From the NCBI GenBank assembly GCA_012513735.1, contig JAAZBR010000010.1, positions 1 to 9,438 of the forward strand: a DNA stretch of 9,438 nt, in the 5' to 3' direction. The stretch comes from Clostridiales bacterium. GTDB lineage: Bacteria > Bacillota > Clostridia > Christensenellales > Aristaeellaceae. Positions 1 through 5,964 of this stretch are shown here, piece by piece; the first letter of the stretch is position 1; every line of letters begins with the position of its first letter. Made by a program: the position numbers and the translations under genes. Under the pieces are notes generated by a model. The model worked only from the letters and a program-made list of their open reading frames with translations. It ran no database searches and had not been told where the DNA came from.

Positions 1-358
1 ATTCATTCCCCAGGAAGGCATTGCGCCGCTGTTCATCTTGTTCACGGTTGTGTTTACCTATAGCCAGAGCCTGTTGGTGTTGCGTGCGCAAATGGATCTG
101 CGTGCGGCCAACTCCCGGCGCGACATGAACGACCAGGCTGTGGCTTATGCCGCTGTGGCCACCACACGTAACCTGTGCGTGAAGGCAGCCGTTATTGCGC
201 TGCTGTTCATGGTGGGCGGCGCCATCTGTGGCCTGTATGTGGCCATGATCCCGCTGCTTCTGGGCTTGCTGATGGCCTTTGCCAGTGCCTGCCTGCTGAC
301 CGCGCCCCTGTGGGCGGCGGCATCCGCCCGTTTCACTTCCCGCAAGGGCGGCCGTTAA
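1..358 (+). CDS. C-terminal part of a polytopic membrane protein, probably a diverged SecF
   Basis: The reading frame is open from base 2 to the TAA at 356-358, so the gene starts left of the window. TTG at 38 is only an internal codon. About 118 residues are visible. They hold one hydrophobic segment at the left edge (around PLFILFTVVF), a charged loop of about 40 residues (RAQMDLRAANSRRDMNDQ), two further hydrophobic segments (KAAVIALLFMVGGAICGLYV and MIPLLLGLLMAFASACLL), and a basic tail ending SRKGGR. This layout resembles the last transmembrane segments of SecF, the SecDF partner of the SecYEG translocon that uses the proton motive force to help export. In particular, TYS matches the place of the SecF GYSIND segment, and the VGG plus PLLLGLL stretch matches the last helices. 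In many Clostridia secD-secF lies directly before recJ, which supports the call. The usual Asn-Asp and FDR residues of SecF are not there, so another membrane protein remains possible. Confidence 0.5.
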   Translation, partial: FIPQEGIAPLFILFTVVFTYSQSLLVLRAQMDLRAANSRRDMNDQAVAYAAVATTRNLCVKAAVIALLFMVGGAICGLYVAMIPLLLGLLMAFASACLLTAPLWAAASARFTSRKGGR

Positions 359-364
359 TCCCAG

Positions 365-398
365 GGCGGGGAGGCAGACAACGCCTCTCCGCCTTTTT
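365..398 (+). terminator. Rho-independent terminator after the SecF-like gene
   Basis: The left arm GGCGGGGAGGC (365-375) pairs with the right arm GCCTCTCCGCC (383-393) over 11 base pairs, with a single G-T wobble at 370/388. The loop is the 7 bases AGACAAC, and five T residues follow at 394-398. The stem starts 6 bases after the stop codon of the upstream gene and is GC-rich, so it should end plus-strand transcription from that gene before recJ. Confidence 0.87.
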
Positions 399-428
399 CG
401 AACCCTTCTTTAGGCATTGATGGATTAT

Positions 429-435
429 GGAGGGG
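429..435 (+). promoter_or_regulatory. Ribosome binding site that decides the recJ start
   Basis: GGAGGGG lies just before the ATG at 438, with 4 bases between GGAGG and the ATG. The two in-frame earlier starts, TTG at 417 and ATG at 420, have no comparable purine-rich site, and the site itself would lie inside their coding sequence. This makes 438 the best start. Confidence 0.65.
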
Positions 436-437
436 CC

Positions 438-2708
438 ATGCAGGCATTTGTCCGCCGCGCGCAGGAGTACAGCATACCGGGCTATCCGGCCTGGCTTGCT
501 TCGCTTTTGCATGCACGGGGCATTGATACCGCTGAGGCAGCGGACGCCTTCCTTTCACCCTCCATTGACAGCCTACATCCGCCCGAGATGCTGGCCGGAG
601 TGCCCCAGGCGGTGCAGCTCATCCGCGGGCTGGGGGCACGGCATGCGCGGGCTGTTGTCTATGGCGATTATGATGTGGATGGGCTGTGTGCCTCTGTGAT
701 CATTTGGGAGGCGCTGCAGGCTGTCGGTTTGAAGGCCATCATCTACATCCCCGACCGGCATCAGGAGGGGTATGGCCTCAACGAGGACGCTGTCCGGAAG
801 CTGGCGCCCCAGGCGGAGCTGCTGCTGACGGTGGACTGTGGCATCACCGCTGTTGATGGGGTGGCGCTGGCCCGGGAGCTGGGCATGCGGGTGATCGTAA
901 CCGATCATCACCAACCTCCGCAGGAGCTGCCCCCCGCTGACGTCCTGATCAACCCCCTGCTGGGGGAGTATCCCTTCCCCTCCCTCTGTGGGGCAGCTAC
1001 CGCCTGGAAGCTGTCCTGGGCGCTGTGCGGCCGGGCTTTTGCCATGGACCAGATCGACCTCTGCGCCCTGGCCACCATTGCGGACATGGTGCCTCTGCTG
1101 GGCGAAAACCGGGTGATTGCTTATTTCGGGCTACAGGCGCTGGCCGTTTCCAAACGGCCGGGCCTGCAGGCGCTGAAAGCCCAGGTGGGCCTGGAGGAGG
1201 GACAGCCGGTCAGCGCGGATCGGGTCAGCTTTGGTCTGGCCCCCCGTCTGAACGCTGGCGGACGCCTGACCACCGCGCAGGATGCGCTGGCGCTGCTGCA
1301 GGCAAAAAACCCGCACCAGGCAACCACCCTGGCGCTGACCCTGGGCAGCCTGAACACAGCCCGTCAGGAGGAGGAGCGCCGTATGCTGGAGGAGGCAGAG
1401 ACGCTGCTGGCTCAGCGCAGCCTGTTGCATCGGCATACCATCGTGCTGTGCCGGGAGGGGTGGAACAAGGGAGTCGTGGGCCTGACAGCCGGCAAGCTGG
1501 CAGAGAAATATGGTCTGCCCACGCTGGTGCTCAGCCGCGAGGGAGATTCCTGCGCGGGCTCCGGGCGCTCCGCCGGCGGCATCGATCTGCATCAGGCCTT
1601 GGTGGACAGCGCCGAGGTGCTGTCCCGATTCGGCGGCCACAAGCAGGCGGCAGGGCTGACCTTGTCCGTTGACCGGCTGCCCCGTCTGGAACAGTTGTTT
1701 GAAGCTGCGGTGGTTGCCCAGCTGGAGGGGCGGCCTTTGTACAAGCAGGTCGTCTACGACGCGCCGCTGTCCCTGGACCAGGTGACCTTGCACACAGTAC
1801 AGCAGCTTGAAAGCATGGCGCCCTTTGGCGTTGGCAACCCCACGCCCACCTTTCTGCTGGAGAATGTGACCATTGCTTCAGCGCGCTCCGTGGGGGCGGG
1901 CAGCCGCCACCTGAAGCTGTCTTTGGTGGATGGCATGGAACAGTGCGACAGCATTGCCTTTGGTATGGGGGACAGGGAGCAGGGGCTGCCACCTCAGGCC
2001 GACGCCATTGTGCGGGTGACGACCAATGAGTATCGTGGCCGTCTGAGCGTACAATGCCAGGTGAACGCCCTGCGTGCCGGTACCGTGGCTTTCCGGGCGG
2101 ACGGGCAGGCAGAAGCCCTGGCTCTTGTGCAGGATTTGCAGGACTGCCTGTCGAATACTATACAAGTGGTGGTATCTCCCTGGCAGCAGGAGGATGTCAT
2201 CACCGGATATCAGGGGACGCTGCTTGTCTGCAGATGCTTTGATACAGCCCAGGCGCTGCACCGCCGGTACCCCGTCTTTGAGACGGTTTGCGGACAGCAC
2301 AGCGATCCGCGGGGGGGACACACCATTCTGTACCGCACACCGCTTCATCAGGTGGCTGCCCCCTTTGAGCGCGTCATCTTCTGCGATGGCTTGGTCACCC
2401 ACCAGGAGGCTGCTTTGGCTGTGCAGCAGTTTCCCGGCGCAGTTGTTTTGGCAGCCTCTGAGACGCCTGCCCTGACAGCCTTGCGCGCAGAGATCCGCCT
2501 GAGTGTGGAGGATATGCGGGAGATCTATCGCCTGCTGCGCAGCGACATCCACCTGAATGCTCTGCCCTGGTCAGCGGCCAAACGACTGGCCGCCGCCCTG
2601 GTTTTGGCGCAGCTTCAACTCGTTGCCCTGGAGGATGATACCCTGAAGTTGCTGCCCATGCGCAAATGCGATCCGGCAGAGAGCGCATTGTACAGATTGC
2701 TTGCCTGA
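438..2708 (+). CDS. recJ: Single-stranded-DNA-specific 5'-3' exonuclease RecJ
   Basis: RecJ degrades single-stranded DNA 5' to 3' in recombinational repair, mismatch repair and fork processing, using two divalent metals. Numbering from ATG 438 gives 756 residues, near the 786 of Bacillus subtilis RecJ. The DHH core shows DYDVDG (77-82), VDCGI (from V132, with D133), the DHH triad (156-158) and DLCALATIADMVPL (D207 to about L220, with D216). The DHHA1 domain has SCAGSGRSAGG and GGHKQAAG (399-406). An OB-like region follows, with APFGVGNPTP. The remaining roughly 190 residues fit the extra C-terminal domain of Firmicutes RecJ and have no catalytic motif that I can see. The motif usually written GAG reads GAA here (LCGAATAWK), a mild substitution. 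The gene stands first after a terminator, and its stop codon overlaps the rel Shine-Dalgarno site. Starts at 417 or 420 would add 7 or 6 residues and have poor ribosome sites. Confidence 0.96.
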   Translation: MQAFVRRAQEYSIPGYPAWLASLLHARGIDTAEAADAFLSPSIDSLHPPEMLAGVPQAVQLIRGLGARHARAVVYGDYDVDGLCASVIIWEALQAVGLKAIIYIPDRHQEGYGLNEDAVRKLAPQAELLLTVDCGITAVDGVALARELGMRVIVTDHHQPPQELPPADVLINPLLGEYPFPSLCGAATAWKLSWALCGRAFAMDQIDLCALATIADMVPLLGENRVIAYFGLQALAVSKRPGLQALKAQVGLEEGQPVSADRVSFGLAPRLNAGGRLTTAQDALALLQAKNPHQATTLALTLGSLNTARQEEERRMLEEAETLLAQRSLLHRHTIVLCREGWNKGVVGLTAGKLAEKYGLPTLVLSREGDSCAGSGRSAGGIDLHQALVDSAEVLSRFGGHKQAAGLTLSVDRLPRLEQLFEAAVVAQLEGRPLYKQVVYDAPLSLDQVTLHTVQQLESMAPFGVGNPTPTFLLENVTIASARSVGAGSRHLKLSLVDGMEQCDSIAFGMGDREQGLPPQADAIVRVTTNEYRGRLSVQCQVNALRAGTVAFRADGQAEALALVQDLQDCLSNTIQVVVSPWQQEDVITGYQGTLLVCRCFDTAQALHRRYPVFETVCGQHSDPRGGHTILYRTPLHQVAAPFERVIFCDGLVTHQEAALAVQQFPGAVVLAASETPALTALRAEIRLSVEDMREIYRLLRSDIHLNALPWSAAKRLAAALVLAQLQLVALEDDTLKLLPMRKCDPAESALYRLLA

Positions 2709-2713
2709 GGAGG
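2707..2713 (+). promoter_or_regulatory. Ribosome binding site supporting the TTG start of rel
   Basis: GAGGAGG overlaps the last two bases of the recJ stop codon and sits 4 bases before the TTG at 2718. The next in-frame ATG at 2757 is preceded by GGAGG with only a 2-base spacer, and it would remove N-terminal residues that align with the start of known Rel proteins. The TTG is therefore preferred. Confidence 0.7.
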
Positions 2714-2717
2714 AAGC

Positions 2718-4910
2718 TTGGCTCACAGCAGTTTTGAGTGCCTGACTTTGGAGGAAATGATCGCCAGGATGCAAAAATACCATCCTGATGATAACTATGC
2801 CCTCATTGAAAAGGCGTTCAACTATGCGCAGAAGGCCCATGAGGGGCAGCTGCGCAAATCCGGCGAGCCCTATTTTTCCCATCCCCAGAACGTGGCCAGC
2901 ATTCTGGTGGAGATCATGATCGATGCCCCCACCGTGGCGGCTGGCCTGCTGCACGACACGGTGGAGGACAATGAGGACATCACCCTGGAGGACATTGAGA
3001 GCGAGTTTGGCAAGGAAGTCGCTCAGCTGGTGGATGGTGTCACCAAGCTGGGCCGCCTCAACTTCACCGACCGGGAGGAGCAGCAGGCGGAATCCCTGCG
3101 CAAGATGATCCTGGCCATGGGCCGAGACATCCGCGTGGTGCTGATCAAGCTGGCGGATCGCCTGCACAACATGCGCACTCTGGCTTTCCAGAGTTCGGAT
3201 CGCCAGGTGGCCATTGCCAGGGAAACGCTGGATATCTATGCGCCCATTGCGCACAGGCTGGGTGTCTACACCATCAAGCAGGAGATCGAAGACCTGGCTT
3301 TGCGCTACATCGATCCGGAAGGTTACCGTGAAGTGGCCCACAAGGTGGGTATCAAGCGGGTGGAGCGGGAGGCGCAGATTACCACCATCATTGAAACGCT
3401 GACAGAAAAGCTCAACGAAATGGGCATCAAGCACTTCGAAATCGAGGGCAGGCCCAAGCACCTGTACAGTATCTACCGCAAGATGGTGATTCAGAACAAG
3501 CATTTTGAGCAGATCTATGACCTGATTGCCGTGCGTGTGCTGGTGGAAAACATACCGGATTGCTATTCTGTGCTGGGCGTTGTACACACCCTGTGGAACC
3601 AGGTGCCCGGGCGGTTTAAGGATTACATCTCGGTGCCGAAAAACAACATGTACCAGTCGCTGCATACCACGCTGATCGGCGGCCGCAGCATTCCCACTCC
3701 CTTTGAGGTGCAGGTGCGTACCTATGAGATGCACCGGGTGGCCGAGTACGGTATTGCGGCCCACTGGAACTACAAGGAGGGCGCGGGCAACTCAGGGCTG
3801 GACAAGAAACTCTATTGGCTGCGGCAAATCCTGGACTGGCAGTCCGAAACCCGCGACAGCAAGGAGTTTATTGACGGTCTGCGCACTGACCTGTTCAGCG
3901 AAGAGGTGTTTCTTTTTACGCCCAAGGGCGACATTGTGAACATGCAGCGCGGCGCCACCCCGCTGGACTTTGCCTACCGCATCCACTCCGCCGTGGGCAA
4001 TGCCTGTGTAGGCGCCAAGGTCAATGGCAAAATCGTGCCTATTGATACCGAGCTTGTCACAGGCGACCGAGTGGAGATCATGACCTCGTCAGCCTCCAAG
4101 GGCCCCAGCATGGACTGGCTGAACGTGGTCAAAACCCAGCAAGCCAAGGCCAAAATCCGCCAGTTCTTCCGCAAGGAACTCCACGGTGAAAACGTGGCCA
4201 AGGGCAAGGACCTGCTGGAAAAGGAAGCCAAGCGCCGTGGCGCCAAATTAGGCGAGCTGACCAAGGCTGAATACCTGGAACCCCTGCTGAAGAAGTATGC
4301 CTTTTCCGACCTGGAAACGCTTTTTGGCGCGGTGGGGTTTGGCGGGCTGCCCGCCATCTATATCATCAGCCGCCTGCTGGAGGAGCAGAAAAAGGAGACG
4401 GATTCGGTCTCCCAGAAGCGTGCTCCAGTGTTGCCCGAGCCCACCGAGGTACTGCGCCAGGGAAAACCCAGCCACGGCATCTATGTAGAGGGCGGCGCTG
4501 GGATGCTGGTGCGCTTTGCTCACTGTTGCAACCCGGTGCCGGGAGATGAGATCATGGGCTATGTTACCCGCGGGCGGGGCGTTACGGTGCACAAGGCGGA
4601 CTGCATCAACGCCATCAACTCCGAACCCGAGCGGGCCATCCGTGTGAGTTGGGCGGAGGAGGGCGCGGGAACTTTCAACGCCTCCATCCGTATCGTGGCC
4701 TATGATCATCCCAGCCTGCTGGGCGAGATCACGGTGTTTGTATCTGACATGGGGGCGCCTGTGACGGCGGTTTCCATGCGCAGTAACAAAAATGGCACGG
4801 TGACCATCCACATGGTGCTGCAGGTGACCAGCAGAGAGCAGCTCCGCCAGATTGTGACCCGTATTCAAAAACGCTCGGATGTGCTGGAAGCCTTCCGCAG
4901 CGTCAGCTAA
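2718..4910 (+). CDS. rel: Bifunctional (p)ppGpp synthetase/hydrolase Rel (RSH family)
   Basis: Rel makes (p)ppGpp from ATP and GDP/GTP on starved ribosomes and also degrades it, setting the stringent response. The 730 residues match the 734 of B. subtilis Rel. The HD hydrolase domain is intact: SHPQ with H55, LLHDTVED with H79-D80 and E83-D84, and ADRLHN with D147. The synthetase domain shows GRPKHLYSIYRKM (about 244-256), YDLIAVRVLV with D268, RFKD (299-302), NNMYQSLHTT and EVQVRTYEMH with E330. The basic RFKD rather than an acidic ExDD form is typical of bifunctional Rel rather than hydrolase-dead RelA. A TGS domain (about 391-455), a helical region, a zinc-finger-like domain (HCCNPVPGD at 602-610, C629) and a C-terminal ACT domain (about 655-728) complete the usual layout. 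It begins with TTG 9 bases after recJ. The adenine phosphoribosyltransferase gene often found between recJ and rel in Clostridia is absent. Confidence 0.97.
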   Translation: MAHSSFECLTLEEMIARMQKYHPDDNYALIEKAFNYAQKAHEGQLRKSGEPYFSHPQNVASILVEIMIDAPTVAAGLLHDTVEDNEDITLEDIESEFGKEVAQLVDGVTKLGRLNFTDREEQQAESLRKMILAMGRDIRVVLIKLADRLHNMRTLAFQSSDRQVAIARETLDIYAPIAHRLGVYTIKQEIEDLALRYIDPEGYREVAHKVGIKRVEREAQITTIIETLTEKLNEMGIKHFEIEGRPKHLYSIYRKMVIQNKHFEQIYDLIAVRVLVENIPDCYSVLGVVHTLWNQVPGRFKDYISVPKNNMYQSLHTTLIGGRSIPTPFEVQVRTYEMHRVAEYGIAAHWNYKEGAGNSGLDKKLYWLRQILDWQSETRDSKEFIDGLRTDLFSEEVFLFTPKGDIVNMQRGATPLDFAYRIHSAVGNACVGAKVNGKIVPIDTELVTGDRVEIMTSSASKGPSMDWLNVVKTQQAKAKIRQFFRKELHGENVAKGKDLLEKEAKRRGAKLGELTKAEYLEPLLKKYAFSDLETLFGAVGFGGLPAIYIISRLLEEQKKETDSVSQKRAPVLPEPTEVLRQGKPSHGIYVEGGAGMLVRFAHCCNPVPGDEIMGYVTRGRGVTVHKADCINAINSEPERAIRVSWAEEGAGTFNASIRIVAYDHPSLLGEITVFVSDMGAPVTAVSMRSNKNGTVTIHMVLQVTSREQLRQIVTRIQKRSDVLEAFRSVS

Positions 4911-4918
4911 GGAGAAAC

Positions 4919-5368
4919 ATGAGAAGCGTTGTACAAAGGGTGCTGAAGGCATCCGTTGCCGTTGACGAAGAGGTGATTTCTGCCATTGGCCCGGGGCTGA
5001 TGGTGCTGCTGGGCGTGGAGCAGGGGGACAGCGAACAGGATGCCCGCAGCATGGCGGACAAGCTGTCCAAGCTGCGCATCTTCCAGGATGAGCAGGGAAA
5101 GATGAACCGGTCCGTGCTGGACGTGGGCGGCGCCATGCTGGTGGTCAGCCAGTTTACTTTGCTGGGCGATGCCCGGGGGCAGAACCGGCCCGGCTTTACC
5201 AGAGCAGAAGCGCCCGACCGGGCCAACATGCTGTATGAAATCTGTTGTCAGCGGCTAAGGGACCTGGGGCTGCAGGTGGGACAGGGCCGTTTTGGTGCTC
5301 ACATGCAGGTGGAGCTTGTCAACGACGGGCCGGTCACTATCCTGCTGGACAGCCACAAGCTGTTTTAG
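4919..5368 (+). CDS. dtd: D-aminoacyl-tRNA deacylase DTD
   Basis: This enzyme hydrolyses D-amino acids (and glycine misattached to tRNA-Ala) from tRNA, protecting translation. The 149-residue length is typical of the family. It begins with the characteristic MRSVVQRV, has the SQFTL motif at 77-81 and the NDGPVT motif at 135-140 with the Gly-Pro pair (137-138) that reaches into the partner's active site in the homodimer. LGVEQGD, KLRIFQDEQGKMN, RPGFTRAEAP and GRFGAHMQV are also family hallmarks. The ATG lies 8 bases after the rel stop, with GGAG (4911-4914) and a 4-base spacer in front. The rel-dtd pairing is common in Firmicutes. It is a cytoplasmic protein, and nothing looks damaged. Confidence 0.97.
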   Translation: MRSVVQRVLKASVAVDEEVISAIGPGLMVLLGVEQGDSEQDARSMADKLSKLRIFQDEQGKMNRSVLDVGGAMLVVSQFTLLGDARGQNRPGFTRAEAPDRANMLYEICCQRLRDLGLQVGQGRFGAHMQVELVNDGPVTILLDSHKLF

Positions 5369-5383
5369 CTGACTCTACGCAAG

Positions 5384-5389
5384 AAAGGA
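5384..5389 (+). promoter_or_regulatory. Ribosome binding site deciding the start of the MBL-fold gene
   Basis: AAAGGA lies 5 bases before the ATG at 5395. The same frame is open upstream to an ATG at 5245, but that would place 50 residues inside dtd that do not resemble the MBL family. The first residues after 5395 (MIIKTVPTGEIMENCYVL) match the usual N-terminal strand of these hydrolases. Confidence 0.65.
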
Positions 5390-5394
5390 ACACC

Positions 5395-5964
5395 ATGATA
5401 ATAAAAACCGTCCCCACAGGGGAAATAATGGAAAACTGCTATGTGCTGTATTTGCAGGAGCGGGACGATGCCCTGCTGATCGATCCGGGCGATGAGCCGG
5501 AGAAGATCAAGGAAGCGCTGGGCGGACGCCAGGTAGCGGCCATGCTGCTCACCCATGGACACTGGGATCACACCGGGGCGCTGCATGCCTTCCCGGACGT
5601 GCCTATCTATATTCACAAGGCGGATGCGCACATGCTGAGGATGACCCGCTTCACTGCAGGTAGCTTTGTGCAGGATGTACAGCCGCGGCCTGCGCCCACC
5701 GACTTTGTGACCGACGGGCAGATTTTAAAACTGGCGGGCATCACCCTGCAGGTGCTGCATACGCCCGGGCACACGCCCGGGGGGGTATGCTATCGTGTAG
5801 GTGATGACATTTTCACCGGGGATACCCTGTTTGACGGCGACTATGGTCGCACCGACCTGCCGGGCGGCTCCATGGCACAGATGCGGGAGTCCCTTCGCAT
5901 GCTGCTGAGTTTACACGGGTGCCACGCCTACCCCGGCCATGGCGGCAGCATGCGTATCGCATGA
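5395..5964 (+). CDS. Metallo-beta-lactamase-fold hydrolase, glyoxalase II-like, short C-terminus
   Basis: This is a 189-residue, soluble, single-domain member of the MBL superfamily. The metal ligands are all visible: THGHWDH (53-59, giving H54, H56, D58 and H59), H126 in HTPGHTPGG, D143 in TGDTLF, and H182 in YPGHGG. The GRTDLPGGS stretch (151-159) is typical of the small glyoxalase II-like (hydroxyacylglutathione hydrolase-like) group found beside rel-dtd in many Firmicutes. These proteins are usually predicted to hydrolyse thioesters, but the substrate cannot be told from sequence. The family normally continues after PGHG with a conserved tail resembling TTIGxExxxNPxL. Here the protein ends with GSMRIA, so that tail is missing. 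The stop codon overlaps the hemZ start (ATGA), which suggests translational coupling. The metal site should be unaffected, and I treat the gene as functional. Confidence 0.9.
   Translation: MIIKTVPTGEIMENCYVLYLQERDDALLIDPGDEPEKIKEALGGRQVAAMLLTHGHWDHTGALHAFPDVPIYIHKADAHMLRMTRFTAGSFVQDVQPRPAPTDFVTDGQILKLAGITLQVLHTPGHTPGGVCYRVGDDIFTGDTLFDGDYGRTDLPGGSMAQMRESLRMLLSLHGCHAYPGHGGSMRIA

Noticed and set aside
399..437. Possible sigma-A promoter just before recJ (a GATTAT box around 423-428)
   Set aside because: No TTGACA-like -35 element lies 16-18 bases upstream, and a transcript starting there would leave almost no leader before the ATG at 438.
2308..2317. Run of seven G in recJ as a possible programmed slippage site
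   Set aside because: The frame reads through with family-consistent sequence on both sides, and no stop or alternative frame nearby would make slippage meaningful.
2571..3764. A 397-codon open frame on the minus strand opposite recJ and rel
   Set aside because: It lies antisense to well-conserved rel coding sequence, its composition is typical of a shadow frame, and it spans the recJ-rel junction without a plausible start.
5245..5394. An extended N-terminus for the MBL-fold gene starting inside dtd
   Set aside because: The extra 50 residues overlap the conserved end of dtd in another frame and do not match the family. ATG at 5395 has a ribosome site and the expected first strand.
5761..5781. 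Direct repeat of ACGCCCGGG, also self-complementary around CCCGGG
   Set aside because: It simply encodes the TPGHTPG metal-binding segment of the MBL fold, where the amino acid motif itself repeats. No independent role needs to be assumed.
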